A stretch of DNA of 64,000 bases, taken from assembly GCA_963759375.1 (NCBI GenBank), contig CAVWYY010000006.1:1-64000 (forward strand), given 5' to 3'. Positions 54,301 to 63,222 of the stretch are shown piece by piece (within the stretch, counting starts at the first letter, position 1; every line of letters starts with the position of its first letter). This stretch comes from DASSUW01 sp963759375 (GTDB lineage: Bacteria > Actinomycetota > Thermoleophilia > Solirubrobacterales > Solirubrobacteraceae). The translations under genes and the position numbers were made by a program. A model generated the notes under the pieces. That model had not been told where the DNA came from, made no database searches, and was given only the letters and a program-made list of their open reading frames with translations.

Positions 54301-57300
54301 TCACCGCGGACACGACATATATCGCGTCCTACCACGCACCACGCGGCAACTACGCGGTCAACGACCAACAGTTCCTCTCCGCCGGCGTGGACACGCCGCC
54401 GTTGCACGCGCTGCGCAACGACATCGACGGCGGCAACGGCCTCTACGGCTACGGGCCGAGCGGGACGTTCCCGACCGGCACGTACCGCTCTGAGGGCTAC
54501 TGGGTCGATGTGGTGTTCGACACCAGCACCGGCCCGGACACCACAGCGCCGACCGTCACCGGACGACTGCCCGCGCCTGATGCCCAGGGCGTCGCGCCAG
54601 CTTCGAACGTCAGCGTCGAGTTCAGCGAGGGCATGGACGGCGCCACAGTCACGACGGCAACCGTGCAGCTGCGCGACCCAGCGGGCAACCTCGTCCCGGC
54701 GACGGTCGGCTACGACAGCGGTAGCCGCACGGCAACGCTCGACCCGCAGAGCCTGTTGGCCGACTCCACGCGCTACACGGCCACGGTGAAGGGCGGCGCC
54801 GGAGGCGTCGCGGACCGGGCTGGCAACCGGCTGGCGTCAGACGCGACCTGGTCGTTCACCACCGCAGCGCCGCCAGGCCCAGGCCCGGACGACGGTCCGG
54901 GCGGGCCGGTCCTGGTAATCGCCAAGTCCACGAACCCGTTCAGCCGGTACTACGCGGAGATCCTCCGCAATGAGGGGATCACCGAGTTCGCTGTTCGCGA
55001 TGTCGCGAACGTCACGCCGACCACCCTGGCCGGCTACGACGCGGTGATCCTCGGCGACTTCGGGCTCAGCGCCTCGCAGGTGACGATGCTCAGCGACTGG
55101 GTGTCCGGCGGCGGCGACCTGATCGCCATGCGGCCGGACAAGCAGCTCGCCGGCCTGCTTGGGCTCACCGACGCTGGCTCGACGCTTTCGAACGCGTACA
55201 TGCGCGTCGATGCCTCGCGGCCGCCCGGCGCCGGCATCGTCTCGGAGACGATGCAGTTCCACGGCATCGCCGACCGCTATGCGCTGAACGGCGCTACCGC
55301 GGTCGCCTCGCTGTACTCGAACGCCTCGACTGCGACAACCGCGCCCGCCGTGACTATGCGCAGTGTGGGCACAAACGGCGGCCGGGCAGCCGCGTTTACC
55401 TACGACCTCGCCCGGTCGGTGGTCTACACCCGTCAGGGCAACCCGGCGTGGATCGGGCAGGAGCGCGACGGTACCGCACCGATCCGCTCTGACGACCTCT
55501 TCTACGGGCCGGCGAGCTTCGATCCGCAGCCGAACTGGGTTGACCTGAGCAAGGTGGCGATCCCGCAGGCGGACGAGCAGCAGCGGCTGCTGATCAATCT
55601 GATCGGCCAGCTGACGGCCGACAAGAAGCCGCTCCCGCGTTTCTGGTACCTCCCGCGAGGTCTGAAGGCGGCAGTCATCATGACCGGCGACGACCACGCC
55701 ACAGGAGGGACGGCGGGGCGCTTCAACGCGTATCTGGCTGCCAGTCCGGCCGGATGCTCGGTGGCGCAGTGGGAGTGCATCCGCAGTACCTCGTACCTGT
55801 TCCCCAACTCGCCGCTCACGAACGCGCAGGCGACGAACTTCCAGGCGCAGGGCTTCGAGGTCGGCGTGCACATCGACACGGGCTGTGCGGACTTCACCCA
55901 GAGTTCGTACGACGACATCTTCACCGACTACCTGATGCGCTTCCAGGACAAGTACACGGGCGTGACGGCGCCGGTGAGCAACCGCAACCACTGCATCGCG
56001 TTCAGCGACTGGGCCTCAGTTCCGAAGGTCGAGCTCGCACACGGGGTGCGGCTCGACGGCAACTACTACTACTGGCCGCCCGGTTGGGTACAGAACGTGC
56101 CGGGGATGTTCACGGGCTCGGGCATGCCGATGCGATTCGCGGACACCGACGGGTCGATGATCGACGTCTACCAGGCGGCGACGCAGATGACAGACGAGTC
56201 CGATCAGACCTATCCGTTCACGGTCAACACGTTGCTCGACCGCGCGCTCGGAGCAACGGGCTACTACGGCGTCTTCAACGCGAACATGCACACGGACGAG
56301 GTAGCGCACCCGGGCTCCGACGCGATCGTCGCCTCGGCCAAGGCGCGCGGCGTCCCGGTCGTGTCCGCACAGCAGATGCTCACGTGGCTGGACGGCCGCA
56401 ACGGCTCGACGTTCGACGCGATCCAGTATTCAGGTGACACGCTCACGTTCCGGGTGTCGGTGGGCGCAGGTGCGACGGGTCTCCGCGGCATGGTGCCGGC
56501 GACATTCAACGGCAAGGCTCTGCAGGCAATGACACGGGACGCGTCGGCGCTCAGCTACACCCGTGAGGTGATCAAGGGTGTGGACTACGGGTTCTTCCCG
56601 GCCACAGCCGGCACCTACACGGCGCGGTACGAGACGGACACGACGGCGCCAACGGTCTCCGCGGTGAGCGCGACCGCCGGCTTCGACGGAAGCGCCACGG
56701 TGACGTGGACCTCGAATGAGCCGGCGGACTCGCGCGTGGACTACGGCACCACGACGTCGCTCGGCCAGACGGCCACGGACGCCGCGCTCGTGACCGCGCA
56801 CAGCGTTCGGCTGACCGGCCTGACGGCGGGCACCACGTATCAGTTCCGCGTCCGCTCGGCCGACGGCGCCGGCAACGCGACCACCGCGCCCGCGGCCCCG
56901 AGCGCTCCGGCCACGTTCCGCACCGCCGTCACCGCGTCTCCGGGCGCCGTGACGCTGGAGACGGGCACGCTGCGCGGCGGCAACGCGGCGGCGCTCGCAG
57001 CGGACGACAACGTCTACTACGAGGTCAACTCGACGACCAGCGGCACCCGCACCACGTCGTGGTATGGGTCGTTCACGAGCATCCCGACCGGCATCGCCGG
57101 GCTGCGTGCCACGTACACGGGCAAGAACTCGCGCAACTGCACGCAGGTGATCGCTGCCTGGCGGTGGACGGACTCGACCTGGCAGCAGCTCGACTCGAGC
57201 ACCGTCGGCACGACGGAGGCGACGCGCGCCGACCTCGCTCCGCCGGGCGCCGCGAGCGGCTACGTGAGCTCGACGGGCGAGGTGCGCATCCGTGTGCGGT

Positions 57301-57362
57301 GCACCACGACGGCGAATTTCTTCGCCTCGGGCGATCAGCTCAGGATCACCTATACGCAGTAG
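51302..57362 (+). CDS. Giant secreted N,N-dimethylformamidase-like multidomain protein (one frameshift)
   Basis: About 2,019 residues after correcting one extra base at 53109-53112 (SSGTSHT then TRAADDSGNIESP). Order: signal peptide (1-31); N,N-dimethylformamidase beta-subunit-like domain (about 40-540; DIYRMGYYGGMGARR; LSVGHDEYWS; FFSGNEVFWKTRWED); an Ig-like repeat; DUF4082 (about 635-800); Big_5; a second DUF4082 and Big_5; a glutaminase-like Rossmann region (VLVIAKSTNPFSRYYAEILR); a polysaccharide-deacetylase-like domain (VIMTGDDHATGG; VGVHIDTGC); fibronectin III; and a C-terminal beta domain. No sortase motif or membrane anchor is seen. The substrate is unknown; extracellular amide or polymer hydrolysis is plausible. 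Confidence 0.8.
53192..54870 (+). repeat. Tandem DUF4082 + Big_5 duplication
   Basis: Unit 1 (53192-54035) and unit 2 (54036 to about 54870) encode the same domain pair with a period of about 844 bases; CCGTGCAGCATCTGGG opens both. Unit 2 uses visibly more A/T-ending codons in places (for example around 54205-54245). Confidence 0.7.
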
Positions 57363-57363
57363 C

Positions 57364-58152
57364 TCAGCGGCGTACGCCGCTGATCAACAGGTACTCGCGG
57401 GTGTGGGCGATCTCGCCGTTGTCGCGGTAGTTGGACTCGAAGAAGTCGACCCACGCGCGATGGAGCTCCTCGCGGCGGTCGCCGAGCGAGTCGGCGAGCG
57501 TGGCGGTCGGCCCGTAGCTCGTGGAGAACAGGTCCCAGTACGCCTCGCCGGACGCGATGTGCAGCGTGGAGACGTGCTCCTCGATCTCCAGGTCGAACCA
57601 TTCGCCGAGCAACTCCTGCACGCGCGGCTTCGAGCCCCAGTCGAACGGGCTGCTCGGCGGCTTGGCGGGCATGAACGGCGCCATCACGGCGAACATCCGC
57701 CCGAGGCCGCCGTCCGGGGTCCAGTTGGCGAGCGCGATCCGGCCGCCCGGGCTGGTCACGCGCGCGAGCTCGCCGGCGGTCGCCTCGTGATCGGGCGCGA
57801 ACATGATTCCGCAGGTGGACGAGACCGAGTCGAAGCTGCCGTCCGCGAGGTCGAGCGCCTCACAATCGCCCACGCGGTAGTCGATTTCCAGCCCGCGCTC
57901 GGCGGCCCGCTCCTTGGCCGTCTCGATCAGCGCCGGTGCGAGGTCGATGCCGGTCACCGAGGCGCCGCCCGCCGCCGCGCGCTCGGCCACGGCGCCGGTA
58001 CCGCACGCGAGGTCGAGCCACTTCTGGCCCCGCCGCGGGTCGAGCTTGTCGACGACGACCTCGTGGATGTCGGTGATCGTCTCGGTGATGCGCTGGTAGG
58101 GCCCGGTGCCCCACACCACGCTCTGGCGTTGCTTGAGCTGTTCGTAGGCCAT
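57364..58152 (-). CDS. Class I SAM-dependent methyltransferase
   Basis: A 262-residue methyltransferase of the UbiE/Methyltransf_25 type: KWLDLACGTGAVAERAAAGG (motif I), VTGIDLAPALIETAKERAAE, DCEALDLADGSFDSVSS and ELARVTSPGGRIALANWTPD. The substrate is not predictable. The ATG at 58152 (MAYEQLKQRQ) is supported by a TACGGT box ending 6 bases upstream. It is convergent with the giant secreted protein, with a 1-base gap, and divergent from a small hypothetical gene. Confidence 0.85.
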   Translation of the reverse strand: MAYEQLKQRQSVVWGTGPYQRITETITDIHEVVVDKLDPRRGQKWLDLACGTGAVAERAAAGGASVTGIDLAPALIETAKERAAERGLEIDYRVGDCEALDLADGSFDSVSSTCGIMFAPDHEATAGELARVTSPGGRIALANWTPDGGLGRMFAVMAPFMPAKPPSSPFDWGSKPRVQELLGEWFDLEIEEHVSTLHIASGEAYWDLFSTSYGPTATLADSLGDRREELHRAWVDFFESNYRDNGEIAHTREYLLISGVRR

Positions 58153-58158
58153 GTGGCG

Positions 58159-58164
58159 ACCGTA
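58159..58164 (-). promoter_or_regulatory. Leaderless-type -10 box for the methyltransferase
   Basis: TACGGT on the minus strand ends 6 bases before the ATG at 58152. Confidence 0.45.
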
Positions 58165-58210
58165 CGCCCTTCCGCCGCGGTGCGCATGTGTCAGATGACG
58201 TATTCGGCGG

Positions 58211-58216
58211 TACCGT
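58211..58216 (+). promoter_or_regulatory. Leaderless-type -10 box for the His-rich small protein
   Basis: TACCGT ends 6 bases before the ATG at 58223, mirroring the divergent box at 58159-58164. Confidence 0.45.
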
Positions 58217-58222
58217 CCGCTC

Positions 58223-58501
58223 ATGTCGAAGCTCTCGATCTCCCACCATGAGCGGGTGGAGGGACATCCTCACCGCTGGCACGTGCACATCCACGGACGG
58301 GACAAGCCCATCCCGGTCGAGCTGCCGCCGGACGAGCGGCAGAGCCTCGAGATGACCGACGAGGACATCCACGCCTACCTCCCCTCGGCGCTGCAGAAGC
58401 ACTTGGAGGAGAACCGCGACGATCAGCTGCCCGGCGAGGAGTACCACGACGCCACGTGGGACGCACCGGTGCGGATCATGCAGACGCACTTCATGGCCTG
58501 A
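58223..58501 (+). CDS. Small His/Glu-rich hypothetical protein
   Basis: A 92-residue protein, family not recognised. The N-terminus is His-rich (SISHHERVEGHPHRWHVHIH), the middle acidic (EMTDEDIHAYLPSALQKHLE). The His cluster could bind metal. Its last 11 bases overlap the convergent LAL gene. Confidence 0.55.
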   Translation: MSKLSISHHERVEGHPHRWHVHIHGRDKPIPVELPPDERQSLEMTDEDIHAYLPSALQKHLEENRDDQLPGEEYHDATWDAPVRIMQTHFMA

Positions 58502-61316
58502 CCTCGACGAGCCCGAGGCGGTGGGCCGTGGCCGCGGCCTCGACGCGGCTGCGCACGGACAGCTTGGAGAGGATGCTCGACACATGGGCGCTGGCCGTCT
58601 TCTCGGTCACGAACAGCACCTTGCCGACGTCGCGGTTGGTGAGCCCGCGGGCGACCAGCGAGAGCACCTCGAGCTCGCGCGCCGTCAGCCCCGCCGGGCC
58701 GCCGGTGGGCGCGGGGTCCTCCGCGGTCGCCCCGACGTCGATCCGACCGCGCTGGGCGAGCAGCTCCATCTCGGCGAGCAGCGGCGCGTAGCCGAGGCCG
58801 TCGGCGATCGCGAACGCCCCGGCCAGGGCGCGCGCGGCGCGGCGGCGGTGGCGCTGCTCGAGCAGTGCCTCGGCCTGCCGGAAGCGGCAGTACGCGGACG
58901 CGTGGCGGCGGCCGACACGGTCCCAGGCCGCAGCCGCGACCTCGAACGCCTCGGGATCGGCGAGCCGCCGCAGACGCGTCCCCTCCGCCGCGCCGGTCGC
59001 GGCATGGGCCTCCAGCACCGGTGAGCGCGCGTCGCGCGACGCCACCCGAGCCAGCAACCGCAGGCCCGTCTCGTGCGCCCCGCGCACGGTCGCCTCGTCG
59101 CCGTTCACATCGGCGGCGGCGCGCACGCCGAGTGCGACGAGCGGCGCCGCGAACCAGCAGTCCTCGGTGCGCTCGAGGCCCGCCTCGACGGCGGCGAGCG
59201 CATCCAGCGGCCGCCGCTCCCATAGTGCGAGCTCAGCGGTTCGCGCGGCCAGCGGGCCGGTGTATTGCGGGTCGGCGGCGTTGGCGGTGAGTTCTCCCGC
59301 CGCGGCGATGTGCCGTGACGCGTCCTCCAGCGGACCGCGCCCGAGCGCGATCTTGGCGGCAGCCAGGTGGAAGTCGATCGCCGCGCACTCGATCGGGCTG
59401 CGCTCCGCGGAGTCGGCCACCAGCACGGCGGCCTCGTCCCAGCTCCCCTGCTCGAACAGCGCGCCGGCGACGGTCGAGCGCAACGAGACGCCGTAGTCGC
59501 AGTCGAGCCCGACCTCCTCGCACAGTGCCACGCCCTCGCGGGCGACCTCGATCGCCTCGTCGAGCCGGTCGAGCGGCACCGCGAGGATGTCGGCCAGGTT
59601 CAGGTAGGCGCGGGCAAGGTCGTCGAGGTCGCCGACCTCCTCGGCGATCGTCCGGGCGTCGCGCAGGTGGTCGACCGCGGCGTGCGGGTCATCGAGGCAC
59701 GCGAGGTCGACGCCCAGCGTGTTGAGCGCGTGGCCCTCCTCGGCCCGTGCCCCCACTCGCCGGGCGATGCCGATCGCCTCCTCGCACGAGGCGCGCGACT
59801 CGTCGTACCGCGCCAGCAGCATCTGCGCCTGGCCCCGCGCGGCGAGCACGCGCGCGCGGGCCGCCGACGGCGGCTCGGGCGGCACGAGCCGCACGGCGTC
59901 CTCGTAGGCGCGCACCGCCGCCCCGCTGTCGCCCGCCGCCCACAGGTAGCGGCCGAGGCGCTCGTGCAGCTCTCCCGCCGTCGCACCCGAGACGTCCCGC
60001 AGCGCCGTGCGGATGAGGCCCGCGGCGCGGGTGCTCTCGCCGGCCAGGTTGGCGGCCTCGGCGGCGCGGCGGAGCAGCGTCACGCGGTCGGCGCCGGCCG
60101 CCGCGGCCGCGTCCTCGAGGGTGTCCCAGAGATCGAGTGCGCGATCGTAGTGTGCGCTCGCCTCGGCGAACCCGTGCCGGCGCTCGGCCGCGCCCGCCGC
60201 GGCGACGGAGGCGCGGAGGGCCGGCTCGTGCACTCCGGCGGCGTGCCAGTGCCGGGCCAGCTCGGAGTCGAGTGTCGCCTCGTCGGCGGCCATGGCGCCG
60301 CGATGGGCGAGCGCGGCCCCGTACGCGGCGTGCAGCCGATGGCGTTCGCCCGGCAGCAGCCCCGAGTACGCCGCCTCGCGCAGCAGCGCGTGACGGAACA
60401 GATAGAAGTCGTCCTCGACCGTGAGGATCTGGTGGTCGACCGCGGAGCGCAGCGCCTCGTCGCGCTCGGAGTTCGCCATGCCGCAGACGGCGGCGATCAG
60501 GCACTCGCGCACGCGCGGGCCACCCGCCGCCACCACGCCGAGCACCCGCTGGGCATCCGGCTCGAGCCGCGCGAACCGCGCATGCAGGACGTCCTCGAGC
60601 AGAATCGGCAACCCCCGTCCGTCGCCCTCGCGCGCGGTGGCCACGAGCTGCTCGACGCAGAAGGCGTTGCCCTCGGCGCGCTCGAAGACGTCGGTCACGA
60701 AGGCTGCCGTCGGCGGCTCGCCGATGATCCCGGCGATCTGCTGCGCCACCTCTGGGCGCGTGAACGGCCGCAGGTGCATCCGCTCCACCCAGCCGCCGCG
60801 CTCGAGCTCGGCGACGAGCGGGCGCAGCGGGTGGCGGCGGTGCAGGTCGTCCGCGCGGTAGGTGGCGATGATCGTCAGCCGCTCGCCGCGCAGGTTCACC
60901 GCCAGGAAGCGCAGGAGGTCGCGGGTCGAGCGGTCGGCCCAGTGCAGGTCCTCGATCCCGAGCACGACCGGCGTGTCACCGGCGAGCCGTCGTAGGAGGC
61001 CGAGCAACCGCTCGTACATGCGCGCCTGCGCGGTGGCGCTCAGGGGCGTGCCGTCGGCATCGGGCTCGAGCTCGTCGGCCAGGCCACGGAGCGCCTCGAC
61101 GAACGGCGCGAACGGCAGCGAGTCCTCGGCGACGTCGACGCACGCGCCGGTCAGCACCCGGCCGTCGACGCCGGCCAGCGCCTCGCGCAGCAGCCGGGTC
61201 TTCCCGACTCCGGCGTCGCCGCTGATCACCACCATCGCGGGGCGGCGGGTTCCGGCGATGAAATCACGAAGCCGCGAGAGCTCTGTCTCGCGGCTGATGA
61301 AGGTCGGGACGTTCAC
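58491..61316 (-). CDS. LuxR-family LAL regulator with AAA/STAND ATPase domain (2)
   Basis: A 941-residue regulator: Walker A GDAGVGKT (33-40), Walker B GIEDLHWAD (120-128), TPR-like helical middle (about 340-850) and C-terminal LuxR helix-turn-helix (about 875-930; LTARELEVLSLVARGLTNRD, VTEKTASAHVSSILSKL). Start is a GTG at 61316. It lies downstream of the RTX-repeat gene on the same strand, separated by 93 bases. Confidence 0.9.
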   Translation of the reverse strand: MNVPTFISRETELSRLRDFIAGTRRPAMVVISGDAGVGKTRLLREALAGVDGRVLTGACVDVAEDSLPFAPFVEALRGLADELEPDADGTPLSATAQARMYERLLGLLRRLAGDTPVVLGIEDLHWADRSTRDLLRFLAVNLRGERLTIIATYRADDLHRRHPLRPLVAELERGGWVERMHLRPFTRPEVAQQIAGIIGEPPTAAFVTDVFERAEGNAFCVEQLVATAREGDGRGLPILLEDVLHARFARLEPDAQRVLGVVAAGGPRVRECLIAAVCGMANSERDEALRSAVDHQILTVEDDFYLFRHALLREAAYSGLLPGERHRLHAAYGAALAHRGAMAADEATLDSELARHWHAAGVHEPALRASVAAAGAAERRHGFAEASAHYDRALDLWDTLEDAAAAAGADRVTLLRRAAEAANLAGESTRAAGLIRTALRDVSGATAGELHERLGRYLWAAGDSGAAVRAYEDAVRLVPPEPPSAARARVLAARGQAQMLLARYDESRASCEEAIGIARRVGARAEEGHALNTLGVDLACLDDPHAAVDHLRDARTIAEEVGDLDDLARAYLNLADILAVPLDRLDEAIEVAREGVALCEEVGLDCDYGVSLRSTVAGALFEQGSWDEAAVLVADSAERSPIECAAIDFHLAAAKIALGRGPLEDASRHIAAAGELTANAADPQYTGPLAARTAELALWERRPLDALAAVEAGLERTEDCWFAAPLVALGVRAAADVNGDEATVRGAHETGLRLLARVASRDARSPVLEAHAATGAAEGTRLRRLADPEAFEVAAAAWDRVGRRHASAYCRFRQAEALLEQRHRRRAARALAGAFAIADGLGYAPLLAEMELLAQRGRIDVGATAEDPAPTGGPAGLTARELEVLSLVARGLTNRDVGKVLFVTEKTASAHVSSILSKLSVRSRVEAAATAHRLGLVEVRP

Positions 61317-61409
61317 GTGCTGGCATAACCGTCCCGCACGCCCCTTGTCGAGACCTTGGTGTGGACTTGGCGCCCGGCCCGCGCGCGGCGGGCCGGGGCA
61401 GCCTCCTCC

Positions 61410-62108
61410 CTACGGGCAGTTGACCACGGTGTCGCCGGCGTCCGTGCCGGGATCGCACGTCGCCTCGGTGCCGGGACCGCCGTCGAGGTCGTCGACCCCC
61501 GCCTCGCCCAGCAGCACCGCGTCGTCGCCGAGGCCGCCACGCAGCGTGTCGTCGTCGTCGCCGCCGCGCAGTTGATCGACGCCCTTCTCGCCGGCGAGCC
61601 GGTCGTCGCCGTCGTTCCCGCGCTCGCCGTCGACGGTGTCGCGACCAAGGCCGCCGTAGGCCTTGTCGTCGCCGAGGCCGCCGCGGACGTCGTCGCGGCC
61701 GTCGCTGCCCTGGACTTCGTCGTCGCCCTGCTCGCCGTCGATCGTGTCGGCGCCGTTGGCGCCGAAGATCGTGTCGTCGCCGCGGCCGCCGTCGACGGTG
61801 TCGTTGCCGTTGCCGGCGCAGATGACGTCGTTGCCGCCGCGGCCGTCGATCGTGTCGGCGCCGCCACGGGCATCGATGATGTCGTTGCCGGGGCCGCCGT
61901 TGAGGACGTTGGGCCCGTTGGTGCCGACGATGTTCGCGTTGGCGCAGATCGACACCAGCACGGCCGGGTCGATCGGGAGCTCCTCGGACTCGAGTGGCGG
62001 CAGCGGAGGCGGCCCGTCCTGGGCGCCGGCTGCCGGCATCCCTGCGACGGCGGCGATGAGGAAGCCGGTCGCGGCCACCAGTCCGTGGCGCTTGCTGAAG
62101 TGGTGCAT
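61410..62108 (-). CDS. Secreted RTX-type (haemolysin-type calcium-binding) repeat protein
   Basis: A 232-residue exported protein. The signal peptide covers 1-29 (GLVAATGFLIAAVAGMPAAG). From about 60 to 215 it is built of nonapeptide RTX repeats of the GGxGxDxL/I type (NGGPGNDIID; DGGRGDDTIF; RGGLGDDKAY), which form calcium-binding beta rolls. A C-terminal Cys pair (CDPGTD...VVNCP) may form a disulfide. No enzymatic domain is present, so a surface or matrix role is likely. CCAGGAGT precedes the start. Confidence 0.85.
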   Translation of the reverse strand: MHHFSKRHGLVAATGFLIAAVAGMPAAGAQDGPPPLPPLESEELPIDPAVLVSICANANIVGTNGPNVLNGGPGNDIIDARGGADTIDGRGGNDVICAGNGNDTVDGGRGDDTIFGANGADTIDGEQGDDEVQGSDGRDDVRGGLGDDKAYGGLGRDTVDGERGNDGDDRLAGEKGVDQLRGGDDDDTLRGGLGDDAVLLGEAGVDDLDGGPGTEATCDPGTDAGDTVVNCP

Positions 62109-62180
62109 CGAGACTCCTGGGGGTCGGGTGAGTCAGCCCGGCCAGAGTCCCGTCAGCGCGGCTCCTGCGCATCGGGCGGA

Positions 62181-62209
62181 TGCCCACTTCGGGTGCCCAT
62201 CCATGCCCA
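62181..62209 (-). promoter_or_regulatory. Three direct TGGGCA repeats upstream of the RTX gene
   Basis: On the minus strand TGGGCA occurs three times (62204-62209, 62194-62199, 62181-62186), spaced 10 and 13 bases, about 75-100 bases upstream of the RTX start. This spacing is close to one helical turn, so it could be an activator site. Confidence 0.3.
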
Positions 62210-62271
62210 ATCCTGCGTGCCGCGACGCCCGAGCCGGCCCCGGCACTGGGCCGGGGCCGACTCGGCTGCGA

Positions 62272-62634
62272 CTAGGTGGTACGGGGGTTTGCACGCATCC
62301 CGTTGGTCACCACGATCGCGCACGCGGCGACGACGCAGAAGCCCGCGACGCCGAGAGCGATCACCAGCCACGGGTCACTGTTGTCGGACGACCCGGAGGC
62401 ATGGGTCGCCGGCTGGGACACGGGCGCGGGCGTGGGGGCCGCGTACACGTGTCCGAGATTCGGGCTGTGGGTGATGCTGTTGCCGGCCGCCAGGTGCTGG
62501 AGATCCTGCTGGCGCTCCTGCGCGGCGGCGGCAGAGGCGGAGGCCGGGCCGCCGGGACGGGCGAGCGCGGGAGATGCAGCGAGCGCCAGGATCGCTGCAG
62601 CGGTCACGAGCGCGCGCGTGAGGGTGGTTCGCAT
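62272..62634 (-). CDS. Small exported or membrane-anchored hypothetical protein
   Basis: A 120-residue protein with a signal peptide (LVTAAAILALAASPALARPG), an Ala/Gln-rich and Pro-rich middle, and a C-terminal hydrophobic segment (PWLVIALGVAGFCVVAACAI) that would anchor it with a short basic tail. Family not recognised. GAGGAG precedes the start; it lies 23 bases after the 68-residue gene and is third in a small-protein operon. Confidence 0.6.
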   Translation of the reverse strand: MRTTLTRALVTAAAILALAASPALARPGGPASASAAAAQERQQDLQHLAAGNSITHSPNLGHVYAAPTPAPVSQPATHASGSSDNSDPWLVIALGVAGFCVVAACAIVVTNGMRANPRTT

Positions 62635-62657
62635 TGTGGGTGTGCTCCTCGGTGGGG

Positions 62658-62864
62658 TCAGGCGCGGGTGCGGTGCCCCGCGCAGTTCTGGGCCGTGCAG
62701 ATGGCGCGGCCGCTGTAGGTGGTCGACGCGACGCCGAGCTCGGCGAGCGCAGCCGCGAGGTCGTGCAGCGCCGGGGCGGCGTCGCGCACGTCGCGGGCGG
62801 CCTCGAGTGCCTCGAGAGCCGCCCGGCAGGCGTGCGCGAGCCGTTCGGGATGGCCGGCGGCCAT
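62658..62864 (-). CDS. Small hypothetical protein, second gene of a three-gene unit
   Basis: A 68-residue, mainly helical protein (LAHACRAALEALEAARDVRD) ending in a Cys-containing tail (GRAICTAQNCAGHRTRA). Its ATG overlaps the stop of the 52-residue upstream gene (TGATG), typical of translational coupling. No family recognised. Confidence 0.45.
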   Translation of the reverse strand: MAAGHPERLAHACRAALEALEAARDVRDAAPALHDLAAALAELGVASTTYSGRAICTAQNCAGHRTRA

Positions 62865-63022
62865 CAGCTCTGCGTCCTCGGGTTCGTGGGCAGCAGGGCG
62901 GCGTCGTCGGTCACCTGCAGGCGACGAGGACGACCGAGCGCTCGCCGGAGGCGGCGGGTGCCCGACGTGCGTCGCTGCGGCGACGACTGCCGAACGAGCT
63001 GCCGGAGGATTACCGGATGCAT
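62864..63022 (-). CDS. Small basic protein, first gene of a three-gene unit
   Basis: A 52-residue Arg-rich protein (MHPVILRQLVRQSSPQRRTS, then RRLRRALGRPRRLQVTDDAA). The start at 63022 has the strongest ribosome site of the region (AAGGAGGTGTC before ATG), which argues for a real gene despite its size. It is coupled to the next gene by a TGATG overlap. Confidence 0.5.
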   Translation of the reverse strand: MHPVILRQLVRQSSPQRRTSGTRRLRRALGRPRRLQVTDDAALLPTNPRTQS

Positions 63023-63210
63023 GACACCTCCTTGATGTGGGCGCGGATCAGTCGCGGCGGGATCGGCTCGATGGGGCTGATCCGCCGCGTCAGGGCGGGT
63101 GAAGCGGCGATGAGCGGTGCGTTCATGCCGCCACTTTCCGCGCGCGCGGTAACCGTGCGCTTGCAGCGCGGTATCAGCGCCTGTCACCCGGGTGGCTTGA
63201 CGCCGCCCGG

Positions 63211-63216
63211 GACAAT
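63211..63216 (+). promoter_or_regulatory. Leaderless-type -10 box for the third LAL regulator
   Basis: GACAAT ends exactly 6 bases before the ATG at 63223; no ribosome site is present. Confidence 0.35.
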
Positions 63217-63222
63217 GGGTTG

